NCBI GenBank assembly: GCA_944377745.1
Contig: CALWFV010000016.1
Span: 1-64,000 of the forward strand
Direction: 5' to 3'
Source: an uncultured Mediterraneibacter sp.
GTDB taxonomy: Bacteria > Bacillota > Clostridia > Lachnospirales > Lachnospiraceae
DNA: 64,000 nt
Part shown: positions 29,675 through 38,791 of the stretch, piece by piece
How the letters are laid out: each line of letters begins with the position of its first letter
Position numbering within the stretch: the stretch's first letter is position 1
Notes under the pieces: generated by a model
What the model saw: only the letters and a program-made list of their open reading frames with translations
Database searches by the model: none
Told to the model about the DNA's origin: nothing
Position numbers and translations under genes: made by a program

Positions 29675-30634
29675 CTAGCTATCTTCTGAAAAAAGAATAT
29701 TTACCTGGTTTATAAATTCTTCCGGCTTCTCTATGTGAGGAAACTGCTTTGTATGGTCTGTTCCTATTATTTCAATAGAGGGAAGATTGTTTTGATACTG
29801 AGCAGCTATCAAGGCATTCTCAGGATTATTATTTCCAGAGATAATAAAAATACTGTTGTTTAGTTTTTTCAGGCAATGAAGTATATTTGCGTTTGTATAT
29901 CCTGTATTCTGACAGGCATATAGATATTTAGAACGTGTTTTATCTTTTTGAGATAATTCAAAACAGATCATTATATCTTTTTCACTTATACAGTCATTGC
30001 TGCAGCATGATTGTACCAGGTTTTCACGTATTGTTCTCTTATTTATCTTCATGTTATAAATGAAAGTACCAAGGATTGGTGAGAGAAGTACATTTTTAAT
30101 CACATTTGATTTCTGTGTAGGAACCTTTGAAAGATTGATAATGTCGTCTGGATTTATCATTATTATTCGGTTTATTATACTGTTATCATTTGAAGCCGCC
30201 ATAAGGGTAAATGATGCAGAATGGCCGGAAACTATTATATCAGTTTTTTTCCCAATAACATGTTTAATAAAATCAGTAATTAATTGTACGTATAAATAAT
30301 TCGTATAAGTTAGCAAAGGTCGGTCTGATAGTCCACATCCTAAAAGGTCGATGGCGTATACTGTGTTTGTTTCGGAAAGTCTATCTATTGTTTTTTTCCA
30401 TTCATAGGAGGAAGAGCAGACATTAAGATTGTGAATCAATAAAAGGGGAGTCCCTCTGCCTTTTTTTGTATAAGCAATTTTTCCAAATCTCCACTCATAG
30501 TAATCATATTTATTTTCATCCAGTAAATTATTTTCAGAAGCAATATATGAAAAAATCCTGTTGAAAATGTGCATTGTTCCAATTACAGATACTGAAAATA
30601 CGGTCATAAAAGTTATTTTCTTTTTAAAATTCAA
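29675..30634 (-). CDS. Alpha/beta hydrolase, membrane-anchored
   Basis: A 319-residue hydrolase with an N-terminal signal anchor (about residues 6-30) and an alpha/beta-hydrolase domain. The strand before the oxyanion loop reads TPLLLIHNLN, the nucleophile elbow is SGHSAS, and the late His is in GTDHTKQFPHIEKPEEF. The substrate is unknown. It is the only minus-strand gene in the 22-45 kb plus-strand run, is strongly AT-rich, and splits rsmG from soj, which are adjacent in many relatives. This suggests an insertion. A promoter at 30665-30693 and a shared terminator make it a stand-alone unit. Confidence 0.85.
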   Translation of the reverse strand: MNFKKKITFMTVFSVSVIGTMHIFNRIFSYIASENNLLDENKYDYYEWRFGKIAYTKKGRGTPLLLIHNLNVCSSSYEWKKTIDRLSETNTVYAIDLLGCGLSDRPLLTYTNYLYVQLITDFIKHVIGKKTDIIVSGHSASFTLMAASNDNSIINRIIMINPDDIINLSKVPTQKSNVIKNVLLSPILGTFIYNMKINKRTIRENLVQSCCSNDCISEKDIMICFELSQKDKTRSKYLYACQNTGYTNANILHCLKKLNNSIFIISGNNNPENALIAAQYQNNLPSIEIIGTDHTKQFPHIEKPEEFINQVNILFSEDS

Positions 30635-30664
30635 AATGAATCACCTGCCTAAAAATCTCTTCTT

Positions 30665-30693
30665 ATTATACTACATTGGAATAATCAAATAAA
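30665..30693 (-). promoter_or_regulatory. Probable promoter of the hydrolase gene
   Basis: Minus-strand TTTATT (30688-30693), a 17-base spacer and consensus TATAAT (30665-30670), about 30 bases before the start codon. Confidence 0.45.
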
Positions 30694-30730
30694 CCCTTAA
30701 ATTTTAAAATCAATTTTTGATATGTAGTTC

Positions 30731-30758
30731 TTGTCTGATTCTGTATTTATTATATAAT
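30731..30758 (+). promoter_or_regulatory. Probable soj-spo0J promoter
   Basis: TTGTCT, a 16-base spacer and consensus TATAAT. The leader to soj would be about 215 bases and would contain both parS sites. Confidence 0.5.
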
Positions 30759-30781
30759 CGGCTAGTAAGTTAAATTCAAAA

Positions 30782-30797
30782 TGTTTCACGTGAAACA
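30782..30797. other. parS site 1
   Basis: Perfect 16-base parS TGTTTCACGTGAAACA, the Spo0J/ParB-binding palindrome. It is about 200 bases before soj. Confidence 0.97.
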
Positions 30798-30899
30798 TTT
30801 GATAGAATTTGCCTATCCGCTATAAAAGATTGTTTTCAGGAAAGTTGCTCACATACTATGTTCATGCCCCAAAATTGCAGTGAATAATATGAAAAATAA

Positions 30900-30915
30900 T
30901 GTTTCACGTGAAACA
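30900..30915. other. parS site 2
   Basis: Second perfect parS TGTTTCACGTGAAACA, 118 bases from the first and 65 before the soj start. The remainder of the 30635-30979 gap shows no gene. Confidence 0.97.
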
Positions 30916-30979
30916 TTATATAGATTAATAAAAAGAAAGGTGTTATAATAATAAAGTGTCAAAAGAAAGGAGTACAAAA

Positions 30980-31747
30980 ATGGGGAGAATTATAGCAATA
31001 GCCAATCAAAAAGGCGGTGTGGGCAAAACAACAACAGCGATAAATCTTTCGGCAGCGCTTGCAAGTATGAATAAAAAAGTTCTTGCGCTTGATATGGATC
31101 CGCAGGGAAATATGACCAGCGGTCTGGGTGTGGATAAAAAAGAAGTAGAAAAAACAGTATATGATCTGATTATAGGGAGTGCGGGAATAGAAGAATGCCT
31201 GTGCAAAGATATCATTGAAAACCTGGATGTACTACCTTCTAATATCAACCTGTCAGCAGCAGAGATAGAATTGATAGGAATTGACAATAAAGAGTATTTG
31301 TTGAAAACAGAAGTTGACAAAATACGAGAACTATATGATTTTATAATCATAGATTGTCCACCCGCATTAAGTATGCTCACAATTAATGCTATGACTACAG
31401 CTGATTCCGTTCTCGTGCCGATCCAATGTGAATATTATGCGCTGGAAGGATTAAGTCAGCTCATACATACGATTGAACTTGTACAGGAAAGGTTGAATTC
31501 AGGACTTACAATAGAGGGAGTTGTATTTACAATGTATGATGCGAGAACAAATCTTTCACTTCAGGTAGTTGAAAATGTAAAAGATAATCTTGATCAGACA
31601 ATATATAAAACAATTATTCCAAGAAATATCAGATTAGCAGAAGCTCCGAGCTACGGTATACCAATAACTCTCTATGATCCAAAATCTACAGGTGCAGAGA
31701 GTTATATGCTTCTGGCAGAAGAAGTTATTCACAAAGGAGAAGAGTAG
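30980..31747 (+). CDS. soj: Chromosome-partitioning ATPase Soj/ParA
   Basis: A 255-residue ParA ATPase. It begins MGRIIAIANQKGGVGKTTTA with the deviant Walker A Lys, followed by LALDMDPQGN and the Walker B FIIIDCPPAL. It binds DNA as an ATP dimer and works with Spo0J at parS; in Bacillus it also controls DnaA. The start at 30980 has AAAGGAG eight bases upstream; a GTG at 30956 is less likely. Confidence 0.97.
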   Translation: MGRIIAIANQKGGVGKTTTAINLSAALASMNKKVLALDMDPQGNMTSGLGVDKKEVEKTVYDLIIGSAGIEECLCKDIIENLDVLPSNINLSAAEIELIGIDNKEYLLKTEVDKIRELYDFIIIDCPPALSMLTINAMTTADSVLVPIQCEYYALEGLSQLIHTIELVQERLNSGLTIEGVVFTMYDARTNLSLQVVENVKDNLDQTIYKTIIPRNIRLAEAPSYGIPITLYDPKSTGAESYMLLAEEVIHKGEE

Positions 31748-31749
31748 TG

Positions 31750-32679
31750 ATGGCAGTGAAAAGGAATGGTCTCGGAAAAGGGCTGGACAGCCTGATACCA
31801 AATAAAAATGAGAAAAAAGATATAAAGGAAACAAAATCTGCTGAATCTGATGTGATGAAGAAAAATACTGATGAAAACATATCCCCAAATGGAGAGATAA
31901 TGGTGAAGATCAACCAGGTTGAACCAAATCGAGATCAGCCCAGAAGAGAGTTTGATGAAGACTCCCTTATGGAACTTGCTGATTCGATAAAACAGTTTGG
32001 AATCCTTCAGCCACTCATTGTCCAAAAAAAGAAGGACTATTATGAGATCATAGCCGGAGAGAGACGGTGGAGAGCTGCAAAACTTGCCGGAATAAAAGAA
32101 GTTCCAGTCATTATCAGGGAATATACTAATCAGGAAGTTGTGGAAATATCTCTGATTGAAAATATTCAGAGAGAAAATCTCAATCCTATCGAAGAAGCGA
32201 TGGCTTATAAGCGTCTTTTAGAAGAATTCAATCTGAAGCAGGATGAAGTTGCAGAGAGAGTATCTAAGAGCAGAACAGCTGTAACAAATTCTATGCGCCT
32301 GTTAAAGCTAAGTGACAGGGTGCAGCAGATGATCATAGATGATATGATCAGCACAGGACATGCAAGAGCTCTTCTCGCAATAGATGATGAAGAACAGCAG
32401 TATATTCTTGCAAACAAGATATTTGATGAAAAACTGAGTGTAAGAGAGACTGAAAAGCTGGTAAAAGCACTGAAAAATCCAAAGAAAGAAGTAAAAAAAC
32501 AAAAGTTAGAACGTACGTTTGTCTATCAAAATATTGAAGAACAAATGAAAAATATAATTGGAACAAAGGTAAGTGTAAACGCAAAAGCGAATGGAAAAGG
32601 AAAAATAGAGATAGAATATTATTCGGAGGAAGAACTGGAGAGAATATATGACTTGATCATGACGATCAGATCAAAATGA
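31750..32679 (+). CDS. spo0J: Chromosome-partitioning protein Spo0J/ParB
   Basis: A 309-residue ParB. It starts MAVKRNGLGKGLDSLIPNK, has the CTPase motif GERRWRAAK (the conserved GERRxRA box), the HTH EVAERVSKSRTAVTNSMRLLKL and a C-terminal dimerisation domain. It binds the two parS sites about 1 kb upstream and loads condensin. The ATG lies two bases after the soj stop. Confidence 0.97.
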   Translation: MAVKRNGLGKGLDSLIPNKNEKKDIKETKSAESDVMKKNTDENISPNGEIMVKINQVEPNRDQPRREFDEDSLMELADSIKQFGILQPLIVQKKKDYYEIIAGERRWRAAKLAGIKEVPVIIREYTNQEVVEISLIENIQRENLNPIEEAMAYKRLLEEFNLKQDEVAERVSKSRTAVTNSMRLLKLSDRVQQMIIDDMISTGHARALLAIDDEEQQYILANKIFDEKLSVRETEKLVKALKNPKKEVKKQKLERTFVYQNIEEQMKNIIGTKVSVNAKANGKGKIEIEYYSEEELERIYDLIMTIRSK

Positions 32680-32725
32680 GAAACAAAAGGTTGAGGAGAG
32701 AATAAATAATAAGGAGATGTATTGA

Positions 32726-33253
32726 ATGAATGGCATATTGGGCAGCCTTGAAATAGACCCTTTTTATCTGTTTGTTGGAATATTTATATTACAGATTTTT
32801 TTAATTATACTAATTCTTTTACTTTACAATAAATATAAGAAACTTCAAAAGAGTTATAATACTTTTATGAAAGGTAGAAATGGAAAAAGTCTCGAAAAAA
32901 GTATTTTTAAAAGATTTGACCGCCTTGAAAAAATAGCAGCACTGGCAGAGGATAACAGAGAAGAAATAAAAAAAATCTATAAAAAGATGGAAGGGCACTA
33001 TCAGAAAGTTGGAATTGTTAAATATGATGCTTTCCATGAAATGGGAGGAAATCTCAGCTTTGCGCTTGCAATGCTGGATGAAAACAACAACGGCTGGATA
33101 TTCAATGCAATGCATAGCAGAGAGGGCTGTTATACCTATATAAAAGAAATTGTAAAAGGTGAAAGTTATATCGAGCTCGCTGAAGAGGAAAGACAGTGTC
33201 TGGAGAAGGCAATCTATCAGGAAGAGTATGATATAAAAGATATAGAAAAATAA
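32726..33253 (+). CDS. DUF4446 family membrane protein
   Basis: A 175-residue protein with one N-terminal transmembrane helix (about residues 13-35), a basic/acidic coiled-coil-like segment (40-95) and a C-terminal domain with KYDAFHEMGGNLSFALAMLDENNNG, the signature of DUF4446. Function is unknown. The family is regularly found directly after parB in clostridia, so a link to the cell pole or chromosome segregation is possible. AAGGAG precedes the ATG. Confidence 0.88.
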   Translation: MNGILGSLEIDPFYLFVGIFILQIFLIILILLLYNKYKKLQKSYNTFMKGRNGKSLEKSIFKRFDRLEKIAALAEDNREEIKKIYKKMEGHYQKVGIVKYDAFHEMGGNLSFALAMLDENNNGWIFNAMHSREGCYTYIKEIVKGESYIELAEEERQCLEKAIYQEEYDIKDIEK

Positions 33254-33275
33254 AAAGAATGAGAGGAAAATACCA

Positions 33276-34562
33276 ATGTTAGATATCAAATTTTTAAGAA
33301 CTAATCCGGAAATCGTAAAGCAGAATATAAAAAACAAGTTTCAGGATGAAAAGCTTCCTCTTGTCGATGAAGTGATCAAACTAGATAAAAGAAACAGAGA
33401 GATCAAGCAGGAGGTAGAAGCACTGCGTGCTGATAAAAACAAAGCGTCAAAGCAGATCGGAGCAATGATGGCTCAGAAGAAATTTGAAGAAGCGGAAGCG
33501 CTGAAAAAGCAGGTTTCAGAGTATGCGGGACGGATTGATTCTCTGTCAGAAGAAGAAAAAGAAGTCGAAGAAAAGATCAGGAAGATCATGATGACCATAC
33601 CGAATATTATTGATCCTTCTGTTCCGATCGGAAAAAATGATACGGAAAACGTGGAACTGGAGCGCTTTGGAGAGCCGATGGTTCCGGATTTTGAAATTCC
33701 ATATCACACAGAGATCATGGAATCTTTTAACGGAATTGATCTCGACAGTGCCAGGAGAGTTGCCGGTAATGGATTCTACTATTTGATGGGAGACATCGCA
33801 AGACTTCATTCCTCAGTGCTCGCATATGCAAGAGATTTTATGATCGACAGAGGTTTCACCTACTGCGTCCCCCCGTTTATGATCCGCAGTAATGTGGTCA
33901 CAGGAGTAATGAGCTTCGCGGAGATGGATGCAATGATGTATAAGATAGAGGGAGAAGATCTGTATCTGATTGGCACGAGCGAGCACTCTATGATCGGAAA
34001 ATTTATCAATACACAGCTCACAGAAGATCAGCTTCCACAGACACTCACAAGCTATTCACCCTGCTTCAGAAAAGAAAAGGGGGCTCACGGTATAGAAGAG
34101 CGCGGAGTATACAGAATTCACCAGTTTGAAAAACAGGAAATGATCGTTGTATGCAAACCGGAAGAGAGTATGGAATGGTATGATAAACTGTGGAAAAATA
34201 CAGTGGATCTATTCCGCAGCTTAGATATCCCAGTTCGTACACTGGAGTGCTGCTCAGGTGATCTGGCAGATCTGAAAGTGAAATCTGTCGACGTGGAAGC
34301 ATGGTCTCCGAGACAGAAAAAATATTTTGAGGTGGGAAGCTGTTCAAACCTGGGCGATGCGCAGGCAAGACGGCTTGGAATCAGAGTAAAAGGAGAAAAA
34401 GGAAACTATTTTGCACATACGTTGAACAATACGGTAGTGGCTCCTCCGAGAATGCTCATCGCGTTTCTGGAGAATAATCTTCAGGCTGACGGTTCTGTGA
34501 AGATTCCGGAGAAACTTCAGCCGTATATGGGCGGAAAGACTGTGCTCATACCGAATAAATAA
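33276..34562 (+). CDS. serS: Seryl-tRNA synthetase
   Basis: A 428-residue class II synthetase. The N-terminal coiled-coil arm (about residues 30-105) binds the long variable arm of tRNA-Ser. Class II motif 2 is visible as SPCFRKEKGAHG and motif 3 as NNTVVAPPRMLIAFLEN. It is 22 bases after the DUF4446 gene, so no T-box leader fits; it depends on the upstream operon promoter. Confidence 0.98.
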   Translation: MLDIKFLRTNPEIVKQNIKNKFQDEKLPLVDEVIKLDKRNREIKQEVEALRADKNKASKQIGAMMAQKKFEEAEALKKQVSEYAGRIDSLSEEEKEVEEKIRKIMMTIPNIIDPSVPIGKNDTENVELERFGEPMVPDFEIPYHTEIMESFNGIDLDSARRVAGNGFYYLMGDIARLHSSVLAYARDFMIDRGFTYCVPPFMIRSNVVTGVMSFAEMDAMMYKIEGEDLYLIGTSEHSMIGKFINTQLTEDQLPQTLTSYSPCFRKEKGAHGIEERGVYRIHQFEKQEMIVVCKPEESMEWYDKLWKNTVDLFRSLDIPVRTLECCSGDLADLKVKSVDVEAWSPRQKKYFEVGSCSNLGDAQARRLGIRVKGEKGNYFAHTLNNTVVAPPRMLIAFLENNLQADGSVKIPEKLQPYMGGKTVLIPNK

Positions 34563-34583
34563 GCGGAGAATAACTGGACTAAA

Positions 34584-35459
34584 ATGCATCAATATTTAAA
34601 AGCTATCGGATTTGATAATATCCATACGCGGAAGGATCTGAGAAGGCTTCTGAAACATGTGGAAAATGAGTTTTCACATCAGACTGTCGTATCCTACAGA
34701 CAAGGAGAAGATTTTTGCGAATTTCAGAAAGAATACGGACAGTGTATGGGAATCACACTATGCGGAGAGATGGACGAGGAAGACAGGTTTGATCCGGCAT
34801 ATTATTTTCCTTATTTCGAAGGCAGCGGTATTACCACATATGCTGACATAGCTATTGAAAGAAAAATAGAGAAAGAACAGTATGTGGGAATGTGCGAGGA
34901 CTCAAAAATCGGAATAAGTCTTATCTTTACCATACAGAATGGTATCGAGTATATGAGAGAAAAACAAGCTGGATTCACTGCCGGTGTTACTACTTCGGTT
35001 ACATTTTCAGGGCTTTCTCTGGAAGGGACGATTCTTCTTCCGGTGATTAAAGATGAAAATCAGAAAAAAAACGAAAGGGCCGCTGCGGACAGCAGACAGA
35101 TGCTGGTGAACGCTGCGAGAAACGGAGATCAGACAGCAATCGAGACGCTGACTCTGGATGATATTGACACCTATTCAAAAGTGACCCGCAGGCTTATGAC
35201 AGAGGATGTATTCTCTATTGTGGACACTTATTTTATGCCGTACGGAGCAGAGTGCGATATGTACTCGATCATGGGAGAGATACTTGCCGTAAGACTGCGG
35301 AAAAACATTCTTACCGGTGTGACGGTGTACCAGATGAAACTGAACGTGAATGAACTGCAGTTTGATATCTGTGTTCCCACCGATGCTGTAATGGGAGAGC
35401 CGGAGATCGGACGCAGATTTCGAGGAACGATCTGGCTGCAGGGTTACATTAATTTTTAG
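34584..35459 (+). CDS. DUF3881 family protein
   Basis: A 291-residue soluble protein matching DUF3881, a family confined largely to Lachnospiraceae and relatives and often encoded after serS. The conserved start MHQYLKAIGFDNIHTRKDL and the end RRFRGTIWLQGYINF are present. No catalytic motif is recognised and the function is unknown. It is 21 bases after serS and is followed by a terminator. Confidence 0.82.
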   Translation: MHQYLKAIGFDNIHTRKDLRRLLKHVENEFSHQTVVSYRQGEDFCEFQKEYGQCMGITLCGEMDEEDRFDPAYYFPYFEGSGITTYADIAIERKIEKEQYVGMCEDSKIGISLIFTIQNGIEYMREKQAGFTAGVTTSVTFSGLSLEGTILLPVIKDENQKKNERAAADSRQMLVNAARNGDQTAIETLTLDDIDTYSKVTRRLMTEDVFSIVDTYFMPYGAECDMYSIMGEILAVRLRKNILTGVTVYQMKLNVNELQFDICVPTDAVMGEPEIGRRFRGTIWLQGYINF

Positions 35460-35499
35460 AAAAGTATTGTGAAATATAAGAAAATATGGTATATTAAAT

Positions 35500-35534
35500 G
35501 TTGTGTCCGATAAATGAAGGACACGACATTTTAA
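35500..35534 (+). terminator. Terminator after the serS/DUF3881 genes
   Basis: TGTTGTGTC and GACACGACA form a nine-bp stem with one G-T pair, followed by TTTTAAT, ending three bases before the tRNA gene. Confidence 0.65.
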
Positions 35535-35537
35535 TAA

Positions 35538-35611
35538 GTTTCTGTAGCTCAGCAGGATAGAGCGTCCGCCTCCTAAGCGGAAGGCCGGCGGTTCGAATCC
35601 GCCCAGGAACG
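35538..35611 (+). tRNA. tRNA-Arg (anticodon CCT)
   Basis: A 74-base tRNA: acceptor GTTTCTG/CAGGAAC, D arm GCTC/GAGC, anticodon stem TCCGC/GCGGA with anticodon CCT at 35572-35574, T arm GGCGG/CCGCC with TTCGAAT loop. It reads AGG codons. CCA is not encoded. Confidence 0.97.
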
Positions 35612-35618
35612 TGAATGA

Positions 35619-35664
35619 GAAGCCGAACTTACCTTGTGAGAATGAGGAGCTCGGCTTTTTTATT
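35619..35664 (+). terminator. Terminator after tRNA-Arg
   Basis: AGCCGA and TCGGCT form a stem with a long loop, followed by TTTTTTATTT. Confidence 0.65.
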
Positions 35665-35777
35665 TAAAAAAGTAATTCACAGAATGATTGCCGTTCCGTT
35701 CCAAACATGTTATATTATTCATAAGTGTTGTTATTTTTACACAAAAAATTAAAAAAGAAAGTAGTAGGAGTGGTAAA

Positions 35778-37460
35778 ATGTATCAGGAAGAGTATAAGCG
35801 CTGGCTTGAAGCTGATCTTGAGGATCCGGATCTGAACCCGGAATTATCAAGGATCGAAGAAAATGATGAGGAGATCAAAGACCGCTTTGCGGTAGCACTG
35901 AAATTCGGTACCGCAGGTCTCCGCGGCGTGCTCGGAGCAGGAACGAACCGCATGAACATTTATGTGGTACGCCAGGCTACACAGGGACTGGCAAACTGGG
36001 TAAAGACCCAGGGCGGCACCCAGACCGTTGCGATCAGCTATGACAGCCGTCTTAAGAGTGATGTTTTCGCAAAGACAGCGGCCGGTGTTCTGGCTGCAAA
36101 CGGGATCAAAGTAAGGATTTACGATGCGCTGATGCCTGTACCGGCACTTTCCTTTGCGACTCGTTATTATAACTGCAATGCCGGAATTATGGTGACAGCT
36201 TCCCACAATCCGGCGAAGTACAATGGATACAAGGCTTATGGTCCGGACGGATGCCAGATGACAGACGATGCGGCCGCGATCGTATACGATGAGATCCAGA
36301 AGACAGACGTTCTGACAGGAGCAAAATATGTTTCATTTGCACAGGGCGTTGAGGACGGACTGATCCGCTTTGTTGGAGACGATTGCAAGAGAGCCCTCTA
36401 CGATGCGATCGAGTCCAGACAGGTTCGTCCGGGGCTGTGCAAGACTGCAGGACTGAAGCTGGTCTACAGCCCGCTGAACGGTTCCGGCCTTGTTCCTGTG
36501 ACTCAGGTATTAAAGGATATCGGCGTTACAGATATCACCATCGTTCCGGATCAGGAGTACCCGAACGGTTACTTTACAACCTGCAGCTATCCGAACCCGG
36601 AGATTTTCGAGGCTCTGGAGCAGGGACTGAACCTGGCAAAAGAGACAGGCGCGGATCTGATGCTTGCGACAGATCCGGATGCAGACCGTGTAGGTATCGC
36701 TATGAAATGCCCGGACGGTTCTTATGAGCTGGTAAGCGGAAATGAAGTGGGAGTTCTTCTTCTCGATTATATCTGTGCCGGACGTATTGAAAAGGGAACG
36801 ATGCCGGAGAATGCTGTTGCAGTGAAATCCATCGTATCCACACCGCTTGCGGACGCAGTTGCAGAGCATTACGGAGTAGAGTTAAGAAGCGTTCTGACCG
36901 GATTCAAGTGGATCGGTGACCAGATCGCTCAACTGGAAGCGGCAGGAGAGGTTGACCGTTTCATCTTCGGATTCGAGGAGAGCTACGGATACCTTGCAGG
37001 ACCGTATGTACGGGATAAAGACGCAGTCATCGGTTCCATGCTCATCTGTGAGATGGCGGCATACTACAGGAGTATCGGAAGCTCTCTGAAACAGAGGATG
37101 GAAGAGATCTATGCTCAGTACGGACGTTACCTCAACAAGGTAGACAGCTTTGAATTCCCTGGATTGAGCGGAATGGACAAGATGGCAGGCATCATGACAA
37201 ACCTGCGCGAGAATCCGCTGACAGAGATCGCAGGATACAAGGTCGAGAGTGTGACAGATTATACGAAACCGGAAGAGACAGGACTTCCGTCAGCAAACGT
37301 TCTGATCTACAAGCTGGAGAACAAAGAGACAGTCATCGTTCGTCCGTCCGGAACAGAGCCGAAGATCAAGATCTACTATACAACACTTGGAAAAGATCTT
37401 GCAGAGGCTCAGGCTGAGAAGGACAAGCTTGCAGAAGCTATGAAACCGATCATGGCATAG
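35778..37460 (+). CDS. Phospho-sugar mutase (phosphoglucomutase/phosphomannomutase)
   Basis: A 560-residue alpha-D-phosphohexomutase interconverting hexose 1- and 6-phosphates. The phosphoserine loop is TASHNPAKYNGYK, the metal loop is DPDADRVG, the sugar loop FGFEESYGY, and the phosphate-binding loop RPSGTEPKIK. Length matches the PgcA-type enzymes of Firmicutes. The start at 35778 has AGTAGGAGTGG upstream; the frame extends to 35688 but without support. It stands alone between two terminators and links the PTS-delivered glucose 6-phosphate to glucose 1-phosphate for polymers. Confidence 0.95.
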   Translation: MYQEEYKRWLEADLEDPDLNPELSRIEENDEEIKDRFAVALKFGTAGLRGVLGAGTNRMNIYVVRQATQGLANWVKTQGGTQTVAISYDSRLKSDVFAKTAAGVLAANGIKVRIYDALMPVPALSFATRYYNCNAGIMVTASHNPAKYNGYKAYGPDGCQMTDDAAAIVYDEIQKTDVLTGAKYVSFAQGVEDGLIRFVGDDCKRALYDAIESRQVRPGLCKTAGLKLVYSPLNGSGLVPVTQVLKDIGVTDITIVPDQEYPNGYFTTCSYPNPEIFEALEQGLNLAKETGADLMLATDPDADRVGIAMKCPDGSYELVSGNEVGVLLLDYICAGRIEKGTMPENAVAVKSIVSTPLADAVAEHYGVELRSVLTGFKWIGDQIAQLEAAGEVDRFIFGFEESYGYLAGPYVRDKDAVIGSMLICEMAAYYRSIGSSLKQRMEEIYAQYGRYLNKVDSFEFPGLSGMDKMAGIMTNLRENPLTEIAGYKVESVTDYTKPEETGLPSANVLIYKLENKETVIVRPSGTEPKIKIYYTTLGKDLAEAQAEKDKLAEAMKPIMA

Positions 37461-37521
37461 ATGAACTTAGAATAATGAAAAAGAAGTAGTATTGGAAAGT
37501 CAGACGGTAGAATAAAACATC

Positions 37522-37549
37522 GCGGGACAGGGAAACCTGTCCCGCTTTA
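37522..37549 (+). terminator. Terminator after phosphohexomutase gene
   Basis: Ten-bp perfect stem GCGGGACAGG/CCTGTCCCGC with a GAAA tetraloop, then TTTATT. Confidence 0.85.
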
Positions 37550-37699
37550 TTACAAAAAAAGATACGATAATAAAACAAATATTATGTGCAGAAAAAGAGG
37601 AATGTGTTAAACTAGACTTCAGATGAGCGGCACGGCGGATTGCAGAATGGAATGGGGAGAAGGCATGTGCCGGAACGATTCGGAAGGACGGAAAAGCAT

Positions 37700-38791
37700 A
37701 TGACGATCAAAGAAATTGCGCAGCTCGCGGGAGTATCCAGCGCGGCTGTGTCAAGATATTTAAACGGCGGATATGTGAGTGAGGAAAAGAAAGAACAGAT
37801 AAAGCGGGTGATTGACGAGACAGGATATCAGCCATCAGCGCAGGCCAGGATCCTGCGGACAAAGAAAGCATGTCTTGTGGGGGTGGTGGTGCCGAAGATC
37901 AATTCGGAATCCATCAGCCGTGTCACAGCGGGGATCGAACAGGTCCTATCGGCGAGAGGATATCAGATGCTCCTTGCCAGCACGGACAACGATCCAGGAA
38001 AAGAGGTCACGTATCTGAAGCTGTTTGAGAATTATCCGGTGGACGGAATCATCCTGATCGGTACGGTGATCACTGCGGAGCATAGGAAATTTCTCAAGAA
38101 CTCAAAAGTCCCAGTTGTTGTTGTGGGACAGTATACGAAATACGCAAACTGCATCTATCATGACGATTACGGCGCGGGGAAGGCAATGGGGAAAGCTGTG
38201 GCGGCCTATCTGAAGGATGAGATGAATCACCGGGAAGAGGAACAGGAAGAGACTCAGTACAGCGGTAAAGTGGCATATATTGGAGTCACAAAAGAGGATA
38301 AAGCGGTAGGAGTTGCAAGAGAGGATGGATTCCGGGCCGGATTGAAGTCACTGGGCGTTGAACTGGAGGAAACCTGTACGAGAGAGGCCGAGTTTACCAT
38401 GGAATCAGGCTACAGAGCTGCTATGGATCTTCTGGAAAAGAACCGTGATATCAGCATCCTTTCCTGCGCCACAGACACGATCGCGGCGGGGGCGATCGAG
38501 GCGCTCCTTACCTACAGCAGGAAACAGGTACCGGAGGAGGCGAAAAACTCCGGCGGCAGAATGCAGTATATTCTGGGCAACTCGAAGATCCGGGTCACCG
38601 GATTCGGTGATAACCAGTTTTTAAAGGCAGTGACCGGCGGGATCCCGACTGTGCATTTCGGGTACAAGACCAGCGGGATCCGGGGCGCGGAGCTGCTTCT
38701 GGATGTGATCGAGCTGGGAGAGAAGATCCCCGTTGAGATGAAGCTGGGATTCCGGATGGTGAGAGGGCAGGAGGAAGAGGATGCGTCTTGA
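37700..38791 (+). CDS. LacI family transcriptional regulator
   Basis: A 363-residue repressor. The HTH MTIKEIAQLAGVSSAAVSRYLNGG opens the protein, with the hinge helix near QARILRTKK and a periplasmic-binding-like sugar domain. It resembles ScrR/SacR-type sucrose repressors by general layout, but the ligand cannot be assigned. An insert rich in Glu (EEEQEE, about residue 178) lies in the core. The start at 37700 is chosen because it opens the HTH; the frame reaches 37640. It overlaps the next gene by 11 bases. Candidate targets are the HAD-GH13-PTS genes downstream and the scrA operator 17 kb away. Confidence 0.9.
   Translation: MTIKEIAQLAGVSSAAVSRYLNGGYVSEEKKEQIKRVIDETGYQPSAQARILRTKKACLVGVVVPKINSESISRVTAGIEQVLSARGYQMLLASTDNDPGKEVTYLKLFENYPVDGIILIGTVITAEHRKFLKNSKVPVVVVGQYTKYANCIYHDDYGAGKAMGKAVAAYLKDEMNHREEEQEETQYSGKVAYIGVTKEDKAVGVAREDGFRAGLKSLGVELEETCTREAEFTMESGYRAAMDLLEKNRDISILSCATDTIAAGAIEALLTYSRKQVPEEAKNSGGRMQYILGNSKIRVTGFGDNQFLKAVTGGIPTVHFGYKTSGIRGAELLLDVIELGEKIPVEMKLGFRMVRGQEEEDAS

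Noticed and set aside
33254..33275. T-box leader for serS
   Set aside because: The gap to the preceding gene is only 22 bases, too short for a T-box.
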